20,489 bases of DNA from contig JABJCF010000073.1 of the NCBI GenBank assembly GCA_018665625.1, positions 1 through 20,489 on the forward strand, in the 5' to 3' direction. The notes beneath the pieces were generated by a model. It saw only the letters and a list, made by a program, of their open reading frames with translations, searched no databases and was not told the DNA's origin. Source of the stretch: Nitrospina sp. (GTDB taxonomy: Bacteria; Nitrospinota; Nitrospinia; Nitrospinales; VA-1). The translations under genes were made by a program, and so were the position numbers. This document shows, one piece after another, positions 7,980-15,363 of the stretch (its first letter is position 1; the number at the start of each line of letters is the position of its first letter).

Positions 7980-9776
7980 CTAAGGAACGGCAGAAGTCCG
8001 AGTCATATTCAAAATTTCTTCTTTGCCATAATGGTCGAGATAAAGCAGGAAATGTTCGCGTGACAGGTAGTTCCAGATTTTGCGGGACGGGAAATGCTGT
8101 TCAATTACCGAATCGAAATTTTCGTATACATCCATCACTTCTTCCCGTGGCATTCCGGTTTTAATTTCATAATCGAATACGATCGCCATATCGCGTTCCG
8201 GGTCCTGAATGATCCGGTCAATCTTAAACTTGGCAGGGTTGTGGTATATCGCCGAATCTTTTTCCAGTGCAAAAATTGATTGTCCTACTGAGTGAATGAT
8301 GCCACTTTCAACTTCTGAATTCTCAATAGTAAATTGAATCGTGTCTTCTGCTTCGGCCCTTTCTTCTGTGGGGAAGCCAAAAAACAGGTAAAGATGGTTC
8401 CATATGCCTGCCTCGGAACTGTGCCGCAACACGGCTCGTTCTGTTTCTTGATCACAGCCCTTATCTATAATGGAAAGGATGCGGTCATTGGCACTTTCTA
8501 ATCCGAAAAACAGCATAAGGAAACCTGCGCGATAAATATCGTCAAAAAGTTCAGGAGATTCTTTTTCGCTGGATTCAAATTTAAGCATTCCCAGTGAACG
8601 CATTTCAACCCCACGTTTGAGAATTTCTTTCGACATGCGGTTAAACGCATTGGGAGAAATAGCTTCATCTGAAAATGTGAAATATTTGGTTTTGTATTTT
8701 TTCGAAAGGTGGTCGAGTTCTTCGGCAACCCGTACCTCATTTTCTTTTCTGTAATGGGAGTCGTAAATAAAACTGTGGGTGCAGAAGGTGCATTTCCCCC
8801 AATAACACCCTCGGCTCGACATATAAGGTAACACCGGGTAGGGCATTAGATATTTTTCCAACGGCAACTGATCAAATGTGGGACAAACCAACTGTTCGTA
8901 GGGCAATGCCTCAGATTTTGGATTGCGAATGACCTTGTCATCTTCCAGATGAACCAGGTTGGGCACAGTATGCAGCGGCTTTTTTTCTTTCAGATGTTTG
9001 ACCAGTTCATCCAAAGGCAGTTCGCCTTCGGAAACTATCAGGCTGTGAAAAAATTGTTTAAACAACTCCTGCTTATCCTCGAGCAAGTCGGCGTGACGGT
9101 TAAATACACTGCCGCCGACCACAATATGTAGATGTGGGTAACGTTGCCGAAGTTGTCGTGCAAGTGTGAGACCCGGTATCACTTGCCCTATATGAATGAT
9201 GGATAACCCGACAATTCCATAATCGTCCCAAGGTATTTTGGGTGTCAGATATTCATCAAACAAAAACAGGAATGGATTTCGCACGGTATCTTTTGTGGCG
9301 CTCAAAATTCCTGACAGGTTTTCTTCTGGATTGCCTTTCATAAAAAAGGAATCGAGATCCAAACGGCTCGGATGGTGAGCGTAGGAAATCAATTGCATGG
9401 CAATTTTCAGGTTGGTGTAGGCTTTGCTATATGTTTCAAATTGGAAAAAGCGATCCTCATCCCTCAGTACACTTTTTGCATCTTCTACTTCATTGAGAAC
9501 GGACTCTAAAAAGGCGGTGTCGGAAAGGATGTCATTATAAACCGGTCTGACTTCCTGGTCCTCCATCGCACGTGTGGGGTCAGCGAGACGCTTCCTGATA
9601 ATTTCGACACAGCGTTCCAGATATTCCCGTGATAGAAAAATATCGTAGCATTCGATATTCAGATCAAACTGGTCCACTTCGTGGCCCCGCGACTCTAAAT
9701 GCGCTTTTAGAGTGGGTAAAGCCAGATAGGGTTGGCTGGGATACCACTGCGGCGGAAAAAGGAGAGCGACTTTCAT
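7980..9776 (-). CDS. B12-binding domain radical SAM protein
   Basis: This is a 598-residue protein. The N-terminal part, starting MKVALLFPPQWYPSQPYLAL and resuming at about 190-260 (GIVGLSIIHIGQVIPGLTLA, then IVVGGSVFNRH), is a Rossmann-type cobalamin-binding domain. The classical DxHxxG cobalamin-ligand motif is not visible. The radical SAM core begins at SSRGCYWGKCTFCTH, with cluster cysteines 324, 329 and 332 in a C-x4-C-x2-C spacing, instead of C-x3-C-x2-C. It continues through FTFSDEAIS, FFGLESANDRI and LYLFFGFPTEE. Reaction and substrate are unknown. A strong Shine-Dalgarno (AAAGGAG) precedes the ATG. It heads the minus-strand run leading to trmN6, miaA-slt and DUF362. Confidence 0.9.
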   Translation of the reverse strand: MKVALLFPPQWYPSQPYLALPTLKAHLESRGHEVDQFDLNIECYDIFLSREYLERCVEIIRKRLADPTRAMEDQEVRPVYNDILSDTAFLESVLNEVEDAKSVLRDEDRFFQFETYSKAYTNLKIAMQLISYAHHPSRLDLDSFFMKGNPEENLSGILSATKDTVRNPFLFLFDEYLTPKIPWDDYGIVGLSIIHIGQVIPGLTLARQLRQRYPHLHIVVGGSVFNRHADLLEDKQELFKQFFHSLIVSEGELPLDELVKHLKEKKPLHTVPNLVHLEDDKVIRNPKSEALPYEQLVCPTFDQLPLEKYLMPYPVLPYMSSRGCYWGKCTFCTHSFIYDSHYRKENEVRVAEELDHLSKKYKTKYFTFSDEAISPNAFNRMSKEILKRGVEMRSLGMLKFESSEKESPELFDDIYRAGFLMLFFGLESANDRILSIIDKGCDQETERAVLRHSSEAGIWNHLYLFFGFPTEERAEAEDTIQFTIENSEVESGIIHSVGQSIFALEKDSAIYHNPAKFKIDRIIQDPERDMAIVFDYEIKTGMPREEVMDVYENFDSVIEQHFPSRKIWNYLSREHFLLYLDHYGKEEILNMTRTSAVP

Positions 9777-10192
9777 GTTATCTCCTTTTTAAAAGCTGTT
9801 GTTTTTTTCCAGATGAGAGATGGCACACGCTTTAACTTAAAGAATTATAGGAGGTTACAGGATAAGCATATATCCAATGAGAAACTCCTGTCAACCACGG
9901 CGAGTCGCCGGTGGCCATAGGTCGACTCTTTTATGGTGAAATGATTGCTACCAAGCTTCCACAGGGGGGTAGCTCCAATTGTTCCCAATAGTTTTTACTT
10001 CCTTGCCCATGGAAGGAGAAACAGAGGGCGTAAATAGAGGCCAGGCAATATAGCCGACTTTTCGGGTATTGATATATAGGCCCTACGCCGAGCAGTTGAC
10101 AGTGTTTACGGAAAAGGATTATACTTACGAGATTCCCAGAACTCTTTTAAAAATATTGGTTTAATGTTTTACCCTTGTAAGGAAGGAGATTT
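9777..10192. other. Divergent intergenic region (416 bases)
   Basis: This region separates the minus-strand run from the plus-strand array. It contains a minus-strand TATAAT (complement of 9844-9849), without a convincing -35, upstream of the radical SAM gene. It also holds an imperfect hairpin, CCAC-GGCGA against TCGCC-GGTGG (about 9895-9914), a GGTCGACT resembling the operator core seen near 468, and the plus-strand promoter at 10096-10125. No coding sequence with a plausible start and composition was found between 9850 and 10192. Confidence 0.45.
10096..10125 (+). promoter_or_regulatory. Putative sigma70 promoter at the head of the plus-strand array
   Basis: A perfect TTGACA (10096-10101) is followed after 18 bases by TATACT (10120-10125). 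A start near 10132 would give a leader of about 60 bases ending in the strong Shine-Dalgarno GGAAGGAG (10181-10188). Confidence 0.65.
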
Positions 10193-10798
10193 GTGTTGAG
10201 CGACCAAGATACTGAAACAAAAGAAAACCCGGATTCCTCAGAGGCCCCTGAAGAAAAAGAGGTCGACCACCTTTCCGATTTGAGCGAACTTGAGAAGATC
10301 AAAGCAGAGCTCCAAAAGGAAAAAGAGAAAGCGGCTCAGGAACTCGCAGAAGGCGAAGAAGAAGAAGAAGATTTAAGAGAGGTAGATTATCTTCAAAAAC
10401 TAATCACCCTTTCTGTAAAATTCGACCACCATATTGGTATGTACTTGATGCCCTCGTTCATTGACTGCGGACTAAAATACGATCATCGTCTGGCTGAAAG
10501 CTACACGGTCCAGTTGACAACGATCCAGTCGTTTCTGCGTCTTCTTGAAAAAGTGGATGGTGTGACACGTGAAGAAGTGACCAAACAATGCATCCTGAAT
10601 TTGAGAAATATTCTTCAGTTGGTTCATAAGAATATGGTCAAACCACTTTATCGTGAAGTGGAACTAATGAAAAAGAAACCTAAATCCGAAAGTCTTGATA
10701 ATTTCAAAAAGCACTGGAACGAGCGGGTTGACGAGCTTCAAAAAACCTGTGACTTTGAATATCAAATTCTCGATGTAAAAGGATTTCTGCTGAAGTAA
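10193..10798 (+). CDS. Unrecognised helical protein with acidic N-terminal tail
   Basis: This 201-residue protein has an extremely acidic, probably disordered first 60-65 residues (rich in E, D, K, with a run of EEEEED). A compact helical part follows, starting LREVDYLQKLITLSVKFD and ending CDFEYQILDVKGFLLK. I do not recognise the helical domain. There is no signal peptide or membrane segment, so it is cytoplasmic. The start is GTG at 10193 or TTG at 10196; GGAAGGAG (10181-10188) is 4 or 7 bases away respectively, slightly favouring the TTG. It is the first gene after a good promoter and ends before an intrinsic terminator, so it is probably monocistronic. Acidic tails of this kind recur in several unrelated proteins downstream. 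Confidence 0.75.
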   Translation: MLSDQDTETKENPDSSEAPEEKEVDHLSDLSELEKIKAELQKEKEKAAQELAEGEEEEEDLREVDYLQKLITLSVKFDHHIGMYLMPSFIDCGLKYDHRLAESYTVQLTTIQSFLRLLEKVDGVTREEVTKQCILNLRNILQLVHKNMVKPLYREVELMKKKPKSESLDNFKKHWNERVDELQKTCDFEYQILDVKGFLLK

Positions 10799-10845
10799 AG
10801 CCTACGGTGGAGCTGGCAGGTAATAGGTTGTTTCCTTCATAGTAG

Positions 10846-10858
10846 GAGTAAATTACTC
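10846..10858. repeat. Short inverted repeat GAGTA-AAT-TACTC
   Basis: A 5-bp perfect inverted repeat with a 3-base centre lies between the stop of the helical protein gene and its terminator. It could be an operator half-site pair or just RNA structure; there is no further support. Confidence 0.25.
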
Positions 10859-10892
10859 AATTAAAGTGTCTGATATTAGACGCATGGCTTCA

Positions 10893-10920
10893 AGAGCCCC
10901 TCTCGGGGCTCTTTCCTATT
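10893..10920 (+). terminator. Intrinsic terminator
   Basis: The stem AGAGCCCC (10893-10900) pairs perfectly with GGGGCTCT (10905-10912) around the loop TCTC. It is followed by the moderately T-rich TTCCTATT. It would end the transcript of the preceding helical protein gene. Only 48 bases separate it from the NHL gene start. Confidence 0.8.
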
Positions 10921-10960
10921 GGAGTCTTTTTGCAGGCGGTAAAAGGAAAGGGTTTGAAAA

Positions 10961-11959
10961 TTGGCTGAAGAAAAAACCGGTGAAAGCGAATTAGAAGATT
11001 CAAAGGGCCTCGATGTTGTTACGACTGAAGAGACACTTCCTCAAGAACGTCCGCAGGTAGATCATAGTAAATTGTATGTCTGGGTTGCCGATTCAGGAAA
11101 TGATCGGATACAGAAATTCGATGGCAATGGCAAGCTGCTCAAACAGTTTGGATCCTCTGGAGGAACCCGTCCCCCTTATGTGCCTGGAGAGTTTAAAAGC
11201 CCAAGTGGGATTGCGGTAGATCTGGAAGGGTATATCTGGGTTGTGGATACAGGGTGTCATCGTATTCAGAAATTTGACCCTGAAGGTGATTTCTTTTTCG
11301 AAATTGGTTCAGAGGGGTGGGGGCAGGAAAAGTTTTATATGCCTGAAGAAATTGTAGCCGAGCCTACTGGAACCGTACTTGTTGCAGATACCTCCAATCA
11401 TTGTGTGAAGCGGTATGACGATGATGGTGAGTTTATTTTGAGCTTTGGTTATGCAGGAAACTTTGACGGCTTCATGAAATTTCCTGTGGGTCTGGCTTTA
11501 GACCGAGAAGGAAATATTTACGTGGCGGATCGTGATAACCAACGTATTCAAATTTTCAACGAAGATGGACAATTCTTGTCAAAGTTTGGCGAATATGGTT
11601 TTGAACCAGGAAGGCTGAATTTCCCTACCGGAATTACTGTCCGTCGCGATGGAACACTCATCGTAGCGGAAAAAAGCCAAAACCGCCTACAGCTCTTTGA
11701 TAGGGAGGGGCACTCCCTTGGAGTAATTGGAGAGGGTGGAAAACGCGATGGTCAATTTAATTGCCCGTCATCCGTAGTGGAAGATCCCTACGGATATGTT
11801 TTTGTAGTTGATACTATTAATCAGAGGATTCAGAAATTCGACCCCGACCTAAATTTTATGGCGAAGTGGGGAATTGTCGGTAAAGATCCCGGTCAATTTT
11901 ATAATCCTTCTGGAATTTGCTTGTCCTGGGAACCCGATTGGGCACCTCAGGAAGAGTGA
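10961..11959 (+). CDS. NHL-repeat six-bladed beta-propeller protein
   Basis: This 332-residue protein has an acidic tail of about 40 residues, then six NHL blades. Each blade carries a variant of VWVADSGNDRIQKFD followed by a GxFxxxxG turn: VWVADSGNDRIQKFD, IWVVDTGCHRIQKFD, VLVADTSNHCVKRYD, IYVADRDNQRIQIFN, LIVAEKSQNRLQLFD and VFVVDTINQRIQKFD. Blade 5 (AEKSQNRLQLFD) is the most diverged. NHL propellers usually serve as protein- or RNA-binding platforms; some are enzymes. No signal peptide is present, so it should be cytoplasmic, unlike many bacterial NHL proteins. Translation starts at TTG (10961) with AAAGGAAAGG about nine bases upstream. Its stop is two bases before the ATG of a DUF1566 gene, so the two are very likely co-translated. 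Confidence 0.92.
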   Translation: MAEEKTGESELEDSKGLDVVTTEETLPQERPQVDHSKLYVWVADSGNDRIQKFDGNGKLLKQFGSSGGTRPPYVPGEFKSPSGIAVDLEGYIWVVDTGCHRIQKFDPEGDFFFEIGSEGWGQEKFYMPEEIVAEPTGTVLVADTSNHCVKRYDDDGEFILSFGYAGNFDGFMKFPVGLALDREGNIYVADRDNQRIQIFNEDGQFLSKFGEYGFEPGRLNFPTGITVRRDGTLIVAEKSQNRLQLFDREGHSLGVIGEGGKRDGQFNCPSSVVEDPYGYVFVVDTINQRIQKFDPDLNFMAKWGIVGKDPGQFYNPSGICLSWEPDWAPQEE

Positions 11960-11961
11960 TC

Positions 11962-12579
11962 ATGAAGAATCCATTCGAAAATATGATCCCCAAAAATTTA
12001 CGCCGCCAATGCGGTTTTGTAATCTTTCTTTTAGCCACCTTTTTCGCAGGCCTTGAAATTGTGCAAGCTGAAAACAGCAAAGATGAAATTTTTGGCGGGC
12101 AGATATTATCCCTCACAGAAGAAAAACCAGAACTAGAACTTTCTAATGACCCAAGATTCCAGGACAATAATGACGGTACTGTAACCGACTTGCAGGAAGG
12201 GTTGATGTGGAAGAAAATTGATATCTATCAAGAAAAAAAGATATGGATCAATTGGGAAGACTCTCAAAAATATCTAGAGAAATTCAATAAAGAAGCTTAT
12301 GCCAGTTACTCGGACTGGCGGCTGCCCACACGTAAGGAGCTAGAATCTCTTTACGAAGAAGAAAAAGATATTCCATGGAAATATTATTGGACGGAAAATG
12401 TAATCCATATAGACCCTATTTTCGGGTATTCCAGTTGTTGTTTTTGGTCCAGTGAGCTTTATAAGGATAAATATGCTTGGGGGTTTAATTATATTCGTGG
12501 CAAAGACTACCCCAGTATCAAAGGAGGGGCGAGCCTGTCACTGTCAACGATTCGCCCGGTCCGAGCTGTTGCAAAATGA
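11962..12579 (+). CDS. Secreted DUF1566 protein (array member 1)
   Basis: This is a 205-residue protein with a signal peptide at residues 1-36 (basic KNLRRQ, hydrophobic FVIFLLATFFAGLEIV, cleavage after VQA). It is the only DUF1566 protein here predicted to leave the cytoplasm. The DUF1566 (Lcl_C-like) domain covers about 64-205: RFQDNNDGTVTD, GLMWKK, SDWRLPTRKELESLY (Asp118-Pro122), HIDPIFGYSSCCFWSSE and PVRAV at the end. Adjacent cysteines in SSCCFW may form disulfides after export. The start at 11962 is chosen because the NHL gene ends two bases earlier, its final codons contain GGAAGAG, and the signal peptide begins there. DUF1566 domains are lectin-like folds of unsettled function; the ligand is unknown. 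Confidence 0.88.
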   Translation: MKNPFENMIPKNLRRQCGFVIFLLATFFAGLEIVQAENSKDEIFGGQILSLTEEKPELELSNDPRFQDNNDGTVTDLQEGLMWKKIDIYQEKKIWINWEDSQKYLEKFNKEAYASYSDWRLPTRKELESLYEEEKDIPWKYYWTENVIHIDPIFGYSSCCFWSSELYKDKYAWGFNYIRGKDYPSIKGGASLSLSTIRPVRAVAK

Positions 12580-12654
12580 AATTTGTAAAGGGAAGATTTA
12601 AAAACCTTTCTTTGATGTGAAATTTGAAAAATATGTTTTAACTGAGCGAACTAT

Positions 12655-13476
12655 ATGAGCGAAGAAGAAAAGGAAGAAACTCCAGATTCTGAAACCGCTG
12701 AGGAAGCTTCAGAAGAAACCTCAGAAGATTCTGCCACTCCTATAGAAACAGAAGAAGGCGAGCCTGCTGAATCTGAAGAAGAATCCGAAGATGAAGACGA
12801 GGAGGAGGTTGAGTTTGATCTGGAAGCCCAGGTCGAAGAATTTCGTCGGATGATCGAGGAAGACCCGGATAGCTGCGTTAATTTTTATAATCTGGGTGAG
12901 GCACTCGCAGAACTCGGCCAAACGGGTGAGGCCAAAGAGGCTTTTGAGCAGGCCTTGGTATTAGATGAAAACCAGGAGTTCAGTTCAATAATTCATCTTG
13001 GCATCGGTAATATTTACTTTCATCAGTTGATGTCGGGTATTCAATCTACCGTTGTTAAAAGCTCTGTGGGAATGCTTTCCCAGCACAAACAGCAAAATAC
13101 GATTAATTCTGTCAGTGGTAATGACTATTCGATTCCCATTGCTGAGTTTGAAAAGGCCATCCAGTTCCTTCCCAAGCTAAATGCGGATGAAGAAATAGTA
13201 GACTACGTTAGCAAAAATGCGCCCCAACAAATTTCTACCATTTATTACAAATGGGCATCGGACTTGTTCGATAAGGCACGGCAGCTCGAAAACTACGGGG
13301 ATGAAGTCAGGGATATTAAGCAGGGACTAAAGTTTCTGAAGAAGACTGTTGAGATAGACCCCAACCACGCTCAGGCCAATTTAATGGTCAAGTATGGGAA
13401 GAAAATGTTGCTGGAAGGTTTCAGCATTTATGACGAATATGGCTTTGAAGCAAAAATAATCCCAGGATCTGGATAA
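12655..13476 (+). CDS. TPR protein with long acidic N-terminal tail
   Basis: This is a 273-residue protein. The first 55-60 residues are almost only E, D, S, T, P and A, and must be disordered and strongly negative. The next segment contains a canonical TPR (CVNFYNLGEALAELGQTG then EAKEAFEQALVLDEN, about 74-106) and a partial second one (IHLGIGNIYFHQL). The C-terminal part has TPR-like helices ending in KKTVEIDPNHAQANLMVKYG. No signal peptide is present. TPRs mediate protein-protein contacts, so a scaffold role is inferred. The Shine-Dalgarno is weak (GAGCGA about 7 bases before the ATG). The gap from the upstream DUF1566 gene is 75 bases, so it may still be in the NHL transcript. Confidence 0.85.
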   Translation: MSEEEKEETPDSETAEEASEETSEDSATPIETEEGEPAESEEESEDEDEEEVEFDLEAQVEEFRRMIEEDPDSCVNFYNLGEALAELGQTGEAKEAFEQALVLDENQEFSSIIHLGIGNIYFHQLMSGIQSTVVKSSVGMLSQHKQQNTINSVSGNDYSIPIAEFEKAIQFLPKLNADEEIVDYVSKNAPQQISTIYYKWASDLFDKARQLENYGDEVRDIKQGLKFLKKTVEIDPNHAQANLMVKYGKKMLLEGFSIYDEYGFEAKIIPGSG

Positions 13477-13507
13477 TTTATGGCCCGATCTTTTACCGGA
13501 GCAGATG

Positions 13508-13903
13508 ATGCCGAATATAGATGATTTGATACGTGACAAATTGAGTAAGGATGGCCAGGTGCTCAATCTAAAGGCCCAGTTCCTAAGAGAGGTTGGGGCC
13601 AAAGAGTTGTCTAAGAGAGAAGAATTAAAAGAGGTGAGAGCAATGGATCTATCGCAAAATGGTATTGGCGATGAAGGGGTAAAAGCGATTGCAGAGTCCA
13701 CCGTTTTTGTGAACTTGAGAAACCTGAACCTAGCTTCAAACAATATCAGTGATGAGGGTGCTAAAGCCCTGGCCAACTCGAAAAAATTAGGCAAACTCCG
13801 CAGTTTGCAGCTGGTCGTCAACGATATTTCTGAAGAAGGTGAGAAGATATTAAGAAACTCCACTGATTTGACCAGCCTGACATCATTAAAGTTCAGGGTT
13901 TAA
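13508..13903 (+). CDS. Short leucine-rich-repeat (ribonuclease-inhibitor-like) protein
   Basis: This is a 131-residue cytoplasmic protein. Three LRR units of the ribonuclease-inhibitor type are visible from about residue 40: VRAMDLSQNGIGDEGVKAIA, then LRNLNLASNNISDEGAKALA, then LRSLQLVVNDISEEGEKIL, followed by a terminal partial repeat (LTSLKFRV). The N-terminal 35 residues (IDDLIRDKLSKDGQVLNLKA) are helical. Such small LRR proteins normally bind other proteins. Tandem ATGs lie at 13505 and 13508; the GGAG at 13498-13501 is better spaced for the second. It lies 31 bases after the TPR gene, and no promoter is visible between them, so co-transcription is likely. Confidence 0.82.
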   Translation: MPNIDDLIRDKLSKDGQVLNLKAQFLREVGAKELSKREELKEVRAMDLSQNGIGDEGVKAIAESTVFVNLRNLNLASNNISDEGAKALANSKKLGKLRSLQLVVNDISEEGEKILRNSTDLTSLTSLKFRV

Positions 13904-13915
13904 GAGTATTTTGGG

Positions 13916-13931
13916 ATCTATACTGATAGAT
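13916..13931 (+). terminator. Weak hairpin after the LRR gene
   Basis: ATCTAT (13916-13921) pairs perfectly with ATAGAT (13926-13931) around ACTG. No proper U-tract follows (TGAATTTGT), so termination is uncertain. Confidence 0.35.
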
Positions 13932-14034
13932 TGAATTTGTAAAATTGGCAGGTACGAGAGGCTATTTTCCCGGGGTTGTAAACTATTGAAAATACAGGGG
14001 TTTTTGGGTGAGAAATTATAGTTCTATTAAAGAC

Positions 14035-14063
14035 TTGACTTCCCCGGGGGGTTTTGATATTTT
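14035..14063 (+). promoter_or_regulatory. Putative promoter with CCCCGGGG palindrome in the spacer
   Basis: TTGACT (14035-14040) and TATTTT (14058-14063) are 17 bases apart. The spacer contains the palindrome CCCCGGGG (14042-14049), a possible operator. A related CCCGGGG occurs near 13969. Transcription would start near 14070, leaving a leader of about 170 bases before the secreted-protein gene. Confidence 0.55.
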
Positions 14064-14240
14064 CGGTCCACTCTAGTCAGACCAGTGGGTTTGCTGGGTA
14101 GGTTCTGTCGTTTTCTAATTAAGGCATAAACAGAATCTTATTAAGCTTTGAACTCGAATCACCGTTTAGGTTGATGGATTTATAAGGTTTTTAGGTTGTT
14201 TCAGGTTTACTTTTAATTAAGCTTCGAAAGGGGGAGCAAG

Positions 14241-14738
14241 ATGAGAAAGACCGTTGTAACTTTATTGGCAGTATTTTTTGTATTTTCTGTATCAGTAGCC
14301 AGCGCGAATGTAGCGACATTAAAGGCTGGAAGCTCAGCTGATTGTCTGAGAGCTAGCTGGAACATCGAGAACTTGAGCGAGACCAAAGGTACCACCGTTC
14401 ATATCGATATTGGAAAAATGGCATATTCTTGGACCAAAAACTTCGACCGGACTTTAGAGCCTGGTGGATTTTTGGCAAATGCTTTGGAAGAGAAAACTAC
14501 TTTCACAAACAAAGGTCCTGGAGATATACTTTTAAATTGCCAACGACATCGCACAGAAAACGCTAACCGCGTTGAGTGGAAAAAGGATGCAGGTTCTCAT
14601 AAGACCTATCAATCCAACTACCACTTGGACCATGTTACACCTGGAACATATATTGAGCCAGGTATGGGTCAACCTGAGGGTACCGAACGTGGTCTCTTCA
14701 GCCAAACAAATGGTCAGAATAGAGAAGTTGAGCGTTAA
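14241..14738 (+). CDS. Secreted protein of unknown function, probably highly expressed
   Basis: This 165-residue protein has a textbook signal peptide (RK, then hydrophobic TVVTLLAVFFVFSVSV, cleavage after ASA at about residue 22). The mature part has two cysteines (Cys35 in SADC and one in LLNCQR) that could pair, aromatic beta-rich segments (VHIDIGKMAYSWTKNFD) and a polar Gly/Pro/Asn-rich C-terminus with no membrane segment. I do not recognise the family. It has its own promoter, a long leader, a strong Shine-Dalgarno (GGGGGAG, about 7 bases before the ATG) and a very strong terminator, all suggesting an abundant, separately regulated periplasmic or extracellular protein. It sits inside the DUF1566 array, but whether it works with it is unknown. 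Confidence 0.8.
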   Translation: MRKTVVTLLAVFFVFSVSVASANVATLKAGSSADCLRASWNIENLSETKGTTVHIDIGKMAYSWTKNFDRTLEPGGFLANALEEKTTFTNKGPGDILLNCQRHRTENANRVEWKKDAGSHKTYQSNYHLDHVTPGTYIEPGMGQPEGTERGLFSQTNGQNREVER

Positions 14739-14759
14739 AATCTGATTTGAGTTTTATTT

Positions 14760-14792
14760 GCCGGGGGGCTTTGGCCCCCCGGCTTTTTTTTT
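14760..14792 (+). terminator. Strong intrinsic terminator
   Basis: A perfect 10-bp GC stem, GCCGGGGGGC (14760-14769) with GCCCCCCGGC (14774-14783), closes the tetraloop TTTG. Nine T residues follow directly. It ends the transcript of the secreted-protein gene and isolates the downstream DUF1566 genes from it. Confidence 0.95.
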
Positions 14793-14800
14793 GGTTTTTT

Positions 14801-14827
14801 TTGCTATTGAGGGGTTGGGACTATAAA
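14801..14827 (+). promoter_or_regulatory. Possible promoter of DUF1566 gene 2
   Basis: A good -10 TATAAA (14822-14827) lies behind the strong terminator. The only -35-like hexamer, TTGCTA (14801-14806), has a short 15-base spacing. Some promoter is expected here because the terminator blocks read-through. Confidence 0.3.
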
Positions 14828-14868
14828 ATATAGGTTCCAAACGCAGAATAATTTTTGATGAGGGAAAA

Positions 14869-15363
14869 ATGAGCGAGAACAGATTTGTGGACAATGGTGA
14901 CGGTACCGTGACGGATACCTTTACCCAGTTAATGTGGATGCAGAAAGATTCTTATCTCGATCTGTTACGTTTTGTCACTCATAAGGGTTCCCTGAAATAT
15001 ATGAACAAAAAAAATGAGGACGCTTTTGCCGGGCATACGGACTGGCGTTTGCCGAACAAACGCGAGGCGCATTCTCTCTTTGATGTGGAGAAAGAGATTA
15101 GGGATAAATACGATTTGGTCATCCACATTGACCCGGTTTTTACTGCTGGTTGTGGCTACGATACCTGGACCAGCAATGTAAGAGGCAAAATAACCGCTTA
15201 TTGTTATTCCTATAACAGTGGGTCGGGCGGCCATAAAGAAGCGGAAGATACACTGAACTCCAGTTCACGGCTGGTTCGGGGCGAATTTGATAATTCCAAA
15301 ACCAAAATCACTTTTGTTCCAGAGATCAGAGATAAAATCACTCAGGGGGGCGGCTGGAGATAG
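14869..15363 (+). CDS. DUF1566 protein (array member 2)
   Basis: This 164-residue protein has no signal peptide; the domain starts at residue 5, so it is cytoplasmic. The domain core is complete: RFVDNGDGTVTD, QLMWMQKDS, FAGHTDWRLPNKREAHSLF (Asp58-Pro62), HIDPVFTAGCGYDTWTSN and SSRLVRG. The segment between TWTS and RLVR (GKITAYCYSYNSGSGGHKEA) is unlike that of its paralogs. A C-terminal extension of about 25 residues ends in QGGGWR. The ATG is preceded by AGGGA at a good distance. It follows a strong terminator and precedes a gap of over 300 bases, so it is probably monocistronic. Lectin-like binding is a family expectation only. Confidence 0.88.
   Translation: MSENRFVDNGDGTVTDTFTQLMWMQKDSYLDLLRFVTHKGSLKYMNKKNEDAFAGHTDWRLPNKREAHSLFDVEKEIRDKYDLVIHIDPVFTAGCGYDTWTSNVRGKITAYCYSYNSGSGGHKEAEDTLNSSSRLVRGEFDNSKTKITFVPEIRDKITQGGGWR

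Larger units (their letters stand above)
13904..14240 (+). other. Intergenic region with hairpin, promoter and long AGGTT-rich leader
   Basis: These 337 bases hold a hairpin (13916-13931), a good promoter with a CCCCGGGG palindrome in its spacer, and a leader of about 170 bases. The leader carries five AGGTT copies (starting 14100, 14168, 14185, 14193 and 14203) and two ATTAAGCTT copies. No reading frame here looks coding. Confidence 0.5.

Noticed and set aside
9629..9920. Plus-strand reading frames crossing the radical SAM gene start
   Set aside because: They mostly overlap the opposite-strand gene, have no ribosome site and give no recognisable protein.
10867..10884. Regulatory hairpin GTGTCT-GATATT-AGACGC
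   Set aside because: The stem is only four to five pairs with a wobble and sits just before an obvious terminator; it is probably incidental.
14140..14165. tRNA-like T-loop (TTTGAACTCGAATC)
   Set aside because: It only loosely resembles the T-loop consensus and no acceptor or anticodon stem can be folded around it.
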